Shown here in pieces: positions 47,056 to 54,731 of a stretch of 64,000 nucleotides of DNA. Source of the DNA: Thermopolyspora flexuosa (lineage in GTDB: Bacteria; Actinomycetota; Actinomycetes; Streptosporangiales; Streptosporangiaceae). The DNA lies in assembly GCF_006716785.1 (NCBI RefSeq), contig NZ_VFPQ01000001.1:868001-932000 (forward strand). The letters are read 5' to 3'. A model generated the notes under the pieces. It was not told the DNA's origin and did not search any database. It was given only the letters and a program-made list of their open reading frames with translations. Position 1 is the stretch's first letter. Every line of letters starts with the position of its first letter. Both the position numbers and the translations under genes were made by a program.

Positions 47056-47895
47056 ATGGCACCGCGCGCCACCGGCACTCCGTCCCCCGCAGGGACGGCC
47101 GACCTTGAGGCGTTCGTCCGCGACTGGGAGGAGTGGCACCGGCGGCACGAGGCCGCCCGGGCCGACCGGCACGGCTTCCTCGCCATCACCGGGCTGCACT
47201 GGCTCACCGAGGAGCCGCAGCGGCTGCCCGACGCGCCGGGGGAGTGGTCGACCGGCCCGGACGGCGTGGTCGTCACCCTCGCCCCCGGCGAGGAGCTCGT
47301 CGTCGACGGCGAGACGGTGGGCGGGCGGTACGTGTTCGGGGTGATCCCCGAGCGCGGCGAGATCAAGGCGCGGTGGGGCGACGCGGTGATCGAGGTCGCC
47401 CGGCGCGGCGGGAACGACATCGTGCGGCCCCGCCACCCGGACAACCCGGTGCGCACCGGCTACACCGGCACGCCGGCCTTCCCGCCGGACCCGCGCTGGG
47501 TGGTCACCGGCCGCTACGTGCCGTTCGACGCGCCCCGGCCGACCACCGTCGGCGCGGTGGTGGAGGGGCTGCAGCACGTGTACGACGCGCCCGCGCGGGT
47601 GGAGTTCGAGCTCGACGGCCAGGCGCTGAGCCTCACCGTGTTCAACGGCCGCACGCCGGGCGCCCTGCTGGCGCTGTTCACCGACGCGACCTCGGGCGTC
47701 ACCACGTACCCGGCGAACCGCTCGCTCGCCATCGACCCGCCCGCCGCCGACGGCACCGTCGTCCTCGACTTCAACCGGGCGGTGAACCTGCCCTGCGCGT
47801 ACACGAAGTTCGCCACCTGCCCGCTGCCGCCGCCCGAGAACAGGCTCCCGGTCGCGATCGAGGCGGGGGAGAAGGATCCCCGCAGGCACGGCTGA
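47056..47895 (+). CDS. DUF1684 protein
   Basis: 279 aa. The C-terminal signature VLDFNRAVNLPCAYTKFATCPLPPPENRLPVAIEAGEKDPRR is diagnostic for DUF1684, and the N-terminal WHRRHEAARADRHGFLAITGLHWL is usual. Activity unknown; the N-terminal WHR and the two conserved Cys/DFN motif suggest a catalytic pocket. AAGGAG precedes ATG 47056. Under box E. Ends at a 15-bp hairpin terminator. Confidence 0.88.
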   Translation: MAPRATGTPSPAGTADLEAFVRDWEEWHRRHEAARADRHGFLAITGLHWLTEEPQRLPDAPGEWSTGPDGVVVTLAPGEELVVDGETVGGRYVFGVIPERGEIKARWGDAVIEVARRGGNDIVRPRHPDNPVRTGYTGTPAFPPDPRWVVTGRYVPFDAPRPTTVGAVVEGLQHVYDAPARVEFELDGQALSLTVFNGRTPGALLALFTDATSGVTTYPANRSLAIDPPAADGTVVLDFNRAVNLPCAYTKFATCPLPPPENRLPVAIEAGEKDPRRHG

Positions 47896-47970
47896 CCACG
47901 CGGACCGCCTCACGCGACCGGGACCGCCGCCCGCCCGATCGGCCACCTCCCGGGCGGGCGACGGTGCCCT

Positions 47971-48008
47971 GCCCGCGGGCCTGCGCGTCTCTCCGCAGGC
48001 CCGCGGGC
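47971..48008 (+). terminator. hairpin terminator
   Basis: GCCCGCGGGCCTGCG with CGCAGGCCCGCGGGC, perfect 15-bp stem and 8-base loop. Confidence 0.75.
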
Positions 48009-48129
48009 GCTCCGCCCGCCGCGAGCGGGCGTGGCGCGCCCGATGCGCCGGAAGCCCGGGCCTCGCCGGTGGCGAGGTGCGACAGTGGACGGGTTGTGCC
48101 CGGCGACCGCAAGACCGGAAGGGTGAGCG

Positions 48130-48870
48130 ATGACCGAAAGGACAGAGGTGAACAGATCGGCCGGGAACGGGCGGGCGGCCGGGCGGCACGTGCTCGACCA
48201 CGCCGCATGGGCGTCGCTCACCGGCCCGCACGCGCACTTCGCCGAGCGGCGCGGCGACGTGGTGCGCTACCCGGAGGACGTCTCGCCGTTCCTCGCCCTG
48301 CCGCCGGACCCGCGCCCGTCCGACTGGGCCGACCTCGCCGCGCTCGCCGGTCCGGGCGCGGTGGTGACGGTGGCCGGGCTCACCGACCCGCCGCCCGGCT
48401 GGGAGGTGGTGGCGCTCATCCCGGGCGTGCAGCTCGCCGGCGACGGCGTGGCGCCCGCGCCCGACCCGGAGGCGGTCCGGCTCAAGGCCGACGACGTGCC
48501 CGAGATGCTTGACCTCGTCGCCCGCACCCAGCCCGGGCCGTTCCGGCCGCGCACCATCGAGATGGGCGTCTACCTGGGCATCCGCCGGAACGGCCGGCTC
48601 GTCGCGATGGCCGGGGAGCGGCTGCACCCGCCGGGCTGGACCGAGATCAGCGCGGTCTGCACCGACCCGGAGTTCCGCCGCCAGGGGCTCGCCACCCGGC
48701 TCGTGCGCGCGGTCGCCGCGGGCATCCGGGCCCGTGGCGAGACCCCGTTCCTGCACGCCGCCGCCGACAACACCAACGCCATCCGGCTGTACGAGTCCCT
48801 GGGGTTCCGGCTGCGCCGCGAGGTCATGTTCGGCAGCGTGCGGGTTCCGGAGAACGTCCCGGTCGGGTGA
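48130..48870 (+). CDS. GNAT-family N-acetyltransferase
   Basis: 246 aa. GNAT core in the C-terminal half: GVYLGIRRNGRLVAMAGERL, WTEISAVCTDPEFRRQGLATRLV (motif A, R-R-Q-G-L-A acetyl-CoA loop) and NTNAIRLYESLGF (motif B). The N-terminal 110 aa are a degenerate second GNAT-like half. Possible role in acetylating an amine or sulfur compound; substrate unknown. No sulfur box found before it. Confidence 0.85.
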   Translation: MTERTEVNRSAGNGRAAGRHVLDHAAWASLTGPHAHFAERRGDVVRYPEDVSPFLALPPDPRPSDWADLAALAGPGAVVTVAGLTDPPPGWEVVALIPGVQLAGDGVAPAPDPEAVRLKADDVPEMLDLVARTQPGPFRPRTIEMGVYLGIRRNGRLVAMAGERLHPPGWTEISAVCTDPEFRRQGLATRLVRAVAAGIRARGETPFLHAAADNTNAIRLYESLGFRLRREVMFGSVRVPENVPVG

Positions 48871-49187
48871 GCGACCCACACCCCGGCACGGAGCGCGTCG
48901 TGACCGTTGGCAGCGGTTGCGGCACGCCGTAACCGGGCGGCTCGCCGTACCGGACCCGCTCCACTCCGTCGAGAAGAGGGTGCCGCACGGCGAACCGGGC
49001 CCGTTCCTTCCGCCCGCTCCTGACGATGAGGGCCGAGGTCGTGCCCGTGCCCCTGCCGGCGGCGCGGTGCATCGTGTCGGGGATTCGGCGACGCGGACGC
49101 CGGGGCCGCGGTCTCGGCTCAGGCGCACGTCCTTCAGGCCCATGTCGCAGGCGTGAGGTGGTGCCGCGGATCTTCGGCGAGAGGGCA
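48871..49187. other. intergenic region without a supported gene
   Basis: 317 bp between the acetyltransferase and promoter C. Open frames here lack a ribosome binding site and family pattern. Confidence 0.5.
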
Positions 49188-49216
49188 TTGACAGCCAAAC
49201 CTGGTTTTCCTACTTT
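49188..49216 (+). promoter_or_regulatory. promoter C: TTGACA-N17-TACTTT
   Basis: TTGACA (49188-49193), 17-bp spacer, TACTTT (49211-49216). The -10 is inside box C. Also flanked by CCAAACCT (49195-49202) and its inverted copy AGGTTTGG (49223-49230). Confidence 0.82.
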
Positions 49217-49225
49217 TTAGGTAGG
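49209..49225. promoter_or_regulatory. sulfur-island box C: CCTAC-N7-GTAGG
   Basis: The only perfect palindrome of the six boxes (CCTAC-TTTTTAG-GTAGG), overlapping the -10 and start region. Confidence 0.75.
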
Positions 49226-49252
49226 TTTGGTTCGCCGGAACGGAAGTCGGCC

Positions 49253-50374
49253 ATGAAGTTCTTGTTGATCACGCTCATCGCGCACGGACCCGATCCGATC
49301 ACCGGCGAGCTGAAGTCCACCACAAAGCGGTTCCGCGAGGTCGTGGAGACCGCGGTGCTCGCCGAGGAGCTCGGCTTCGACGGGTTCGGCGTGGGGGAGC
49401 GGCACGAGCGGCCGTTCATCTCCTCCTCGCCGCCGGTGGTGCTGAGCCACATCGCCGCGCGCACCTCGACGATCCGGCTGTTCACCGCGGTGACCACGCT
49501 GAGCCTGCTCGACCCGGTGCGGGCGTACGAGGATTACGCCACGCTCGACCACCTGTCGAACGGCCGGCTGGAGCTGATCATCGGCAAGGGGAACGGGGTC
49601 GCGCAGGCGCGGCTGTTCAACGTCACCCCCGAGGACCAGTGGGACCGCAACGCCGAGGGGTACGAGCTGTTCCGCCGGCTGTGGCGGGAGGAGAAGGTCA
49701 CCTGGAGCGGGCGGTTCCGGCCGCCGCTGCACGAGGCCGAGGTCTTCCCCCGGCCGCTGCAGCGGCCGATCCGGGTCTGGCACGGCAGCGCGACGAGTAA
49801 GGCCTCGGTGGAGCTCGCCGCGAGGTGGGGGGATCCGCTCTTCTCCGCGAACGTCACCAACCCCATCGAGCCGTACGCCGAGCTGATCGATTACTACCGG
49901 GAACGCTGGGCGCACCACGGGCACGACCCGAAGGACGCCCTGGTCGGCGCGGGCAGCGCCGGGTACTACGCCGCCAAACGCTCCCAGGACGCGATCGCGA
50001 CGTACCGCCCGATCTACGAGGCGCGGGTGGCGCGGCTGCGCAGCGTCGGGGTGGAGCCGGTGTTCCCCACCCTGGAGGACGCGATCGAGCGCAGCTCGAT
50101 CCTCGTCGGGAGCCCGCAGCAGATCATCGACAAGATCCACCGGTACCACGAGCGGTTCGGCCACGAGGTGATGCACCTGCACGCCGACGCCGACGGGCTC
50201 ACCCCGGCCCAGCACCGCGAGACGCTCGAGCTGTTCCAGAGCGAGATCGCCCCGGTGCTGCGGAAGGAGATCCCGAGCCGGCCGTTCCCCGGGCCGGTCA
50301 CCGCGCCGCCCCCGGAGCCGTACGTGCCGCTCAGTGCCGCCGCGCCCGGCACGGTACGGCTCAACGAGGGGTGA
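49253..50374 (+). CDS. LLM-class flavin-dependent oxidoreductase
   Basis: 373 aa luciferase-like TIM barrel (F420/FMN type): MKFLLITLIAH, GFDGFGVGERHERPF, LDPVRAYEDYATLDHLSNGRLELIIGKGNG and IRVWHGSATSKASVELAARWGD. Such enzymes desulfonate or oxygenate organosulfur and nitrilotriacetate-type compounds. It has two Met and no Cys. Promoter C with a box; the YeiH-like exporter genes follow, so probably one operon to the terminator at 51828. Confidence 0.9.
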   Translation: MKFLLITLIAHGPDPITGELKSTTKRFREVVETAVLAEELGFDGFGVGERHERPFISSSPPVVLSHIAARTSTIRLFTAVTTLSLLDPVRAYEDYATLDHLSNGRLELIIGKGNGVAQARLFNVTPEDQWDRNAEGYELFRRLWREEKVTWSGRFRPPLHEAEVFPRPLQRPIRVWHGSATSKASVELAARWGDPLFSANVTNPIEPYAELIDYYRERWAHHGHDPKDALVGAGSAGYYAAKRSQDAIATYRPIYEARVARLRSVGVEPVFPTLEDAIERSSILVGSPQQIIDKIHRYHERFGHEVMHLHADADGLTPAQHRETLELFQSEIAPVLRKEIPSRPFPGPVTAPPPEPYVPLSAAAPGTVRLNEG

Positions 50375-50459
50375 CGAAGCGGGATAAAACCGCCAATCCA
50401 GGTTCGGCGAGTTTGGAAAGCGTTCGGGGGACGGCAGACCCACACCTGAGAGGTGGAAG

Positions 50460-50615
50460 ATGAGCGAGAGCGAAGCGCTTCGCCGCGACGAGCCGCCCGC
50501 GGCGCCCGGCGGCCGGGCGCTGAGGATCAACGAGGACTGGGCCGCCACGATCATCGGCCTCGTGCTGCTCGCGCTGGTGCTCACCGGCGTGATCCCGGTG
50601 GGGGTGGTGCCGTGA
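50460..50615 (+). CDS. 51-aa single-helix protein, N-terminal piece of YeiH-type exporter
   Basis: One predicted helix (WAATIIGLVLLALVLTGVIP) after a short NED motif, overlapping the next ATG by TGATG. In single-chain YeiH-family sulfate exporters the first helix starts with a similar EDW motif, so this ORF supplies the missing first segment as a separate protein. GAGAGGTGGAAG is a usable ribosome site. Below normal gene-finder length limits. Confidence 0.75.
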   Translation: MSESEALRRDEPPAAPGGRALRINEDWAATIIGLVLLALVLTGVIPVGVVP

Positions 50616-51787
50616 TGAGCGCCGACGACGCGAAGGTCCCCCAGGCGGCGACCGCGGAGACCGTCCCCGCGGGCGGGGCCGCGGCACCGGCCGAGGCCGG
50701 CCGTACCGCGCAGACGCCGGTCGGCACGCTCGTCGGGCTGCTCGTGGTGCTCGCGCTCGCCGCGGTCACCCGGGTGCTCGACAAGAACGTCCCCGACTGG
50801 ACCGAGGGCACCGCGTTCGGCGAGGTGGCCGCCGCGATCGAGTACCCGGTGTACGCGATCGCGCTCGGCCTCCTCGGCAACGCCGTGCTCACGGCCACCG
50901 GGTTGCGTGACCGGCTGTCCGGCGCGTTCCGTACCGAGTTCTTCATCAAGACCGGCCTGGTGCTGCTCGGCGCCTCGATCAACCTCGCGGTGATCGTCAC
51001 GGCCGCCGGGCCGGCGATCATCCAGGCGATCGTGCTGATCAGCGCGGTGTTCCTGTTCACCTGGTGGCTCGGCGGGAGGTTCGGGCTCGACGCCCGGCTG
51101 CGCGCGCTGCTGTCCTCGGCGGTGTCGATCTGCGGCGTGAGCGCGGCGATCGCCGCGGCGGGCGCGGTCCAGGCCAAGCGGGAGCAGCTCGCCTACAGCG
51201 CGAGCCTGGTGATCGTGTTCGCGCTGCCGTCGATCTTCCTGCTGCCGTGGCTCGCCTCAGTGCTCGGGCTCACCCCGGAGGTGGCGGGCGCGTGGATCGG
51301 CGGCAACATCGACACCACCGCGGCGGTGACCGCGGCCGGTGCGATCGTCGGCGAGGACGCGCTCGCGGTCGCCACGATCGTGAAGGTCACCCAGAACGCG
51401 CTGATGGGCGTGGTCGCGGTCGCGCTCACCGCGTACTTCGCGTTCCGGGTGGAGCGCCGCGCCGACGCCCGCCGTCCGGGCCTTGCGGACCTGTGGCACC
51501 GGTTCCCGAAGTTCGTGCTCGGCTTCATCGCCGCGTCGATCATCGCCACGCTGTACCTCGGCGCGGTCGGCTCGGACGCCGGCAAGCCGGTCATCGGCAC
51601 CGTCAACGACCTAAGGAACTGGTTCCTCATCCTCGCCTTCGTCAGCATCGGCCTGGAGTTCCGGGTGGCCTCGCTGCGGGAGGCGGGCTGGCGTCCGGTC
51701 GGGGTGTTCGCCATCGCCACGGTGGTGAACCTCGCCCTGGCGCTGCTGCTCGCCTCGCTCCTGTTCAGCGGCTTCTCGGTGACATGA
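50615..51787 (+). CDS. YeiH-family putative sulfate exporter
   Basis: 390 aa, about ten transmembrane helices. Family motifs FFIKTGLVLLGASINL, SAVSICGVSAAIAAAGAV and IGGNIDTTAAVTAAGAI are intact. Shorter at the N-terminus than single-chain relatives; the 51-aa upstream gene probably supplies the first helix. Exports sulfate or a related oxyanion, possibly relieving sulfite/sulfate made from organosulfur oxidation by the neighbouring monooxygenases (inference). Sulfur amino acids total three. Confidence 0.9.
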   Translation: MSADDAKVPQAATAETVPAGGAAAPAEAGRTAQTPVGTLVGLLVVLALAAVTRVLDKNVPDWTEGTAFGEVAAAIEYPVYAIALGLLGNAVLTATGLRDRLSGAFRTEFFIKTGLVLLGASINLAVIVTAAGPAIIQAIVLISAVFLFTWWLGGRFGLDARLRALLSSAVSICGVSAAIAAAGAVQAKREQLAYSASLVIVFALPSIFLLPWLASVLGLTPEVAGAWIGGNIDTTAAVTAAGAIVGEDALAVATIVKVTQNALMGVVAVALTAYFAFRVERRADARRPGLADLWHRFPKFVLGFIAASIIATLYLGAVGSDAGKPVIGTVNDLRNWFLILAFVSIGLEFRVASLREAGWRPVGVFAIATVVNLALALLLASLLFSGFSVT

Positions 51788-51827
51788 TCGGAACGTGACC
51801 CGCGGGGCGGGCGGAGAACCCGTTCGA

Positions 51828-51863
51828 GGGCCGGTGCGGTAGGACGCGAGACCGCACCGGCCC
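51828..51863 (+). terminator. hairpin terminator
   Basis: GGGCCGGTGCGGT with ACCGCACCGGCCC, perfect 13-bp stem, 10-base loop, then GGTTCTTC. Ends the promoter C operon. Confidence 0.8.
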
Positions 51864-51898
51864 GGTTCTTCATGCCCTGTCCAGCGTAACCTTAATTA

Positions 51899-51915
51899 CC
51901 TACCTGATGTATGGG
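51899..51915. promoter_or_regulatory. sulfur-island box F: CCTAC-N7-ATGGG
   Basis: Imperfect palindrome CCTAC-CTGATGT-ATGGG, 12 bp before the LanC-like start and touching its -10. Confidence 0.65.
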
Positions 51916-51920
51916 ATAAT
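51915..51920 (+). promoter_or_regulatory. -10 element of a leaderless transcript (GATAAT)
   Basis: GATAAT ends six bases before ATG 51927 with no ribosome site between, the spacing of actinobacterial leaderless mRNAs. Box F overlaps its first base. Confidence 0.6.
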
Positions 51921-51926
51921 TTGCCT

Positions 51927-53279
51927 ATGAGCCTCGATCGGATTCGCCCGTCGCGATCCCGCGCCGACTCCCCGCTCACCGCGGCGATCCTCGCCGGTCG
52001 CTGGATCAGGTCCGCCGCCGTCGACGACGAACACGGCCGGTACTGGCGGGCGAACCCCGATAGTCGTGGCCGCTCCGCGGTGAGCCCGGAGCCGCTGTCG
52101 CTCTACTCCGGCGCCGCCGGCATCGTGCTGTTCTTCCTCGAGCTGGCGGCCGCGACCGGGCACGAGGCCTACCTGGAGGACGCCCGCCTGGGCGCGGACC
52201 GGCTCGCCGCCACCTGGCGGAGCCAGACCGACCTCACCCTCTACCACGGCCTCACCGGCACGATGATCACCCTGATCGAGGCGGGCTGGGCGCTCGGCGA
52301 GAGCCGGTACGAGGCCGAGGCCGCGGCGATCGCCGAGACGATCGCGAGCCGGGCGCGGCGCACCGGCGACGGGGTCGGCTGGACCCTCGAGCCCTCGCAG
52401 CGCGGCGACGGCGGCATCATCCTCGGCCTGCTGCGCGCCGCCGCGCACTTCGGCGTGCCCGCCTACCAGGACCTCGCGATCGAGGCCGGGCTGCGCGTCG
52501 CCCGGCTCCCGGTGCCCGGGCACGGCTTCGGCAACTGCGGCGAGGCCCCCGCCGACCTGCCCCCCGACGCGGTCACTCCGGGCTTCCTCTCCGGCACCGC
52601 GGGCACCGCCTTCCTGCTCGCCCGGCTCTACGGCCTCACCGACGACCGGCGCTTCCTCGCCGCCGCGCGCAGCGGCGCCGACTTCGTCCGCGCGGTCAGC
52701 TCGGTGAGCGAGCGCTGCGCCGTGGTCCCGCACCACTTGCCGCAGGGCCGCGGGCTGTACTACCTCGGGTTCTGTTCCGGCTCGGCGGGCGTGGCCCGGA
52801 TGTTCTACGAGCTGTACCGGGTGGCGGGCGACCCGGCGGACCTGGAGTGGCTGGAGCGGCTGGCGAACGGCATCACCGGCAGCGGCGTGCCGTACCGGCA
52901 GACCGAGGGCTTCTGGAACGTGGTCTGCCAGTGTTGCGGTACGGCGGGCCTGATCGAGCTGTTCGTCGGGCTGTGGGCGGTCACCGGGGAGGCCGGGCAC
53001 CTGGAGTACGCCCGCACGCTCGCCGCCAACCTCATCGGCCGGGCCACCGACCACGACGGCACCGGCTACCGGTGGTACCAGGCGTACCGGCGGCTGCGCC
53101 CGGGCGAGGTGACCGCGGACACCGGCTACATGGTGGGCGCGGCCGGCATCGGCGCGGCGCTGCTCCACCTGGACGCGGCCGGGCAGCCCGACCTCGCCCG
53201 CCGGGTGATCCTGCTGCCGGACAACCCGTTCCCCGCCATCCCCGTGCCCCCGTCCGCGCTGCGCCGCGCGGACACCTAG
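51927..53279 (+). CDS. LanC-like zinc protein with Cys-Cys-Cys site
   Basis: 450 aa alpha-toroid of the LanC family, with GxxG-type repeats at LYSGAAG, LYHGLTG, GFLSGTAG, GFCSGSAG and YMVGAAG. Zinc ligands: Cys283 (FCSGSAG) and Cys336/Cys337 (QCCGTAG); the usual CHG is CCG, as in ProcM-type lanthionine synthetases with a more reactive zinc. NisC uses C284, C330, H331, so positions correspond. No precursor peptide or dehydratase gene adjoins. Family members form or break thioethers; a role in handling thioether sulfur is speculation. Leaderless start under box F. Confidence 0.87.
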   Translation: MSLDRIRPSRSRADSPLTAAILAGRWIRSAAVDDEHGRYWRANPDSRGRSAVSPEPLSLYSGAAGIVLFFLELAAATGHEAYLEDARLGADRLAATWRSQTDLTLYHGLTGTMITLIEAGWALGESRYEAEAAAIAETIASRARRTGDGVGWTLEPSQRGDGGIILGLLRAAAHFGVPAYQDLAIEAGLRVARLPVPGHGFGNCGEAPADLPPDAVTPGFLSGTAGTAFLLARLYGLTDDRRFLAAARSGADFVRAVSSVSERCAVVPHHLPQGRGLYYLGFCSGSAGVARMFYELYRVAGDPADLEWLERLANGITGSGVPYRQTEGFWNVVCQCCGTAGLIELFVGLWAVTGEAGHLEYARTLAANLIGRATDHDGTGYRWYQAYRRLRPGEVTADTGYMVGAAGIGAALLHLDAAGQPDLARRVILLPDNPFPAIPVPPSALRRADT

Positions 53280-53323
53280 CGGACCCGGCGAGTCCCCGCG
53301 AAGCAGGCGGCCTGGTATCCCCG

Positions 53324-53352
53324 TTGACACTGCTCCCTACTTTCCCTACTTT
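53324..53352 (+). promoter_or_regulatory. promoter D: TTGACA-N17-TACTTT
   Basis: TTGACA (53324-53329), 17-bp spacer, TACTTT (53347-53352). The spacer contains a direct repeat CCCTACTTT (53335-53343 and 53344-53352), so the -10 is a second copy of the box half. Drives the seven-gene monooxygenase/ABC operon. Confidence 0.82.
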
Positions 53353-53361
53353 TTATATAGG
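53345..53361. promoter_or_regulatory. sulfur-island box D: CCTAC-N7-ATAGG
   Basis: Near-perfect palindrome CCTAC-TTTTTAT-ATAGG covering the -10 and transcription start of promoter D. Confidence 0.7.
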
Positions 53362-53381
53362 TTTTGCCGGAAGGGGACACC

Positions 53382-54731
53382 ATGACGCCGCCGCACAGGC
53401 AGATCCACCTGGCCGCGCACTTTCCCGGGGTGAACAACACGACCGTGTGGGCGGATCCCCGCGCGGGCAGCCAGATCGACTTCTCCTCCTTCGAACACCT
53501 CGCCCGGACCGCGGAGCGCGGGAAGTTCGACTTCTTCTTCCTCGCCGAGGGCCTGCGGCTGCGGGAGCACAAGGGCCGCATCCACGACCTCGACGTGGTC
53601 GGGCGGCCCGAGTCGCTCACCGTGCTGTCGGCGCTCTCCGCGGTCACCGAGCGGCTCGGCCTCGCCGCCACGGTCAACACGACCTTCAACGAGCCGTACG
53701 AGCTGGCCCGGCGGCTGGCCACCCTCGACCATCTGTCCGGCGGCCGGGCCGCGTGGAACGTCGTCACCACCAACGACGCGTTCACCGGCGCGAACTTCCG
53801 CCGCGGCGGCTTCCTCGACCGGGCCGACCGGTACCGCCGCGCCGAGGAGTTCGTCCGGCTGTCGCGCACGCTGTGGGACTCCTGGGAGCCCGACGCGGTC
53901 GTCGCCGACCCCGAGCGCGGCGTGTTCGTCCGCCCCGGCGCGATCCGCGAGTTCCGCCACGAGGGCCCGCAGTTCACCGTGGCCGGGCACTTCACCGTGC
54001 CGCGCAGCCCGCAGGGCCACCCGGTGATCATCCAGGCGGGCGACTCCGACGAGGGCCGCGAGTTCGCCGCGGCGAACGCCGACGTCATCTTCACCCGGCA
54101 CGGCACCCTCGCCGAGGGCAAGGCGTTCTACGCCGACGTCAAGTCCCGCCTCGCCCGGTACGGCCGGCGGCCCCACGAGCTGAAGATCATGCCGGGCGTC
54201 ACGTTCGTGATCGGCGACACCGACGCCGAGGCCGCCGAGCTCGCCGCCGAGATCCGCAGGCAGCAGGTGAGCCCGCAGACCGCGATCGCGTTCCTCGAGC
54301 AGATCTGGGGCCGGGACCTGTCCGGCTACGACCCCGACGGGCCGCTGCCCGACATCGAGCCGGACCTGTCCACCGAGGTCGCCGAGGGCCGGGTGAGGCA
54401 CCACGACCGGGCCGCCGTCGCCGAGCGGTGGCGTGCCGTGGCCCGGGAGAAGGGGCTCAGCATCCGCGAGCTCGTCATCGAGATGACCGGCCGCCAGTCG
54501 TTCGTCGGCTCGCCGCAGACCGTGGCCAAGAGCATGGCCGAGTTCGTCGCCGCCGGGGCCGCGGACGGCTTCATCCTCGTGCCGCACCTCATCCCGGGCG
54601 GGCTCGACGACTTCGTCGACCGGGTGGTGCCGCTGCTGCAGGAGCTCGGCGCCTTCCGCGCCGAGTACACCGGCACCACGCTCCGCGACCACCTCGGCAT
54701 CGCCGTACCGGCCGGGAAGGAGGCGGCATGA
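53382..54731 (+). CDS. NtaA/SnaA/DszA-family FMN monooxygenase
   Basis: 449 aa. NtaA-type landmarks: IHLAAHFPGVNNTTVW, FDFFFLAEGLRLRE, LSGGRAAWNVVTTNDAFTGANFRRGGFLDRADRY, and GSPQTVAKSMAEFV. Oxidises organosulfur or aminopolycarboxylate substrates with FMNH2 supplied by a separate reductase, not in the window. First gene of the operon; ends with an ATGA overlap. Four Met, no Cys. Confidence 0.92.
   Translation: MTPPHRQIHLAAHFPGVNNTTVWADPRAGSQIDFSSFEHLARTAERGKFDFFFLAEGLRLREHKGRIHDLDVVGRPESLTVLSALSAVTERLGLAATVNTTFNEPYELARRLATLDHLSGGRAAWNVVTTNDAFTGANFRRGGFLDRADRYRRAEEFVRLSRTLWDSWEPDAVVADPERGVFVRPGAIREFRHEGPQFTVAGHFTVPRSPQGHPVIIQAGDSDEGREFAAANADVIFTRHGTLAEGKAFYADVKSRLARYGRRPHELKIMPGVTFVIGDTDAEAAELAAEIRRQQVSPQTAIAFLEQIWGRDLSGYDPDGPLPDIEPDLSTEVAEGRVRHHDRAAVAERWRAVAREKGLSIRELVIEMTGRQSFVGSPQTVAKSMAEFVAAGAADGFILVPHLIPGGLDDFVDRVVPLLQELGAFRAEYTGTTLRDHLGIAVPAGKEAA

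Noticed and set aside
51800-53300. Lanthipeptide precursor near the LanC-like gene
   Set aside because: I searched both strands within about 1 kb for a short Ser/Thr/Cys-rich leader-core ORF and saw none.
52847-54727. 1022-aa frame fused to the LLM monooxygenase
   Set aside because: The first 627 residues are out-of-frame shadow of the LanC-like and DszA-like genes.
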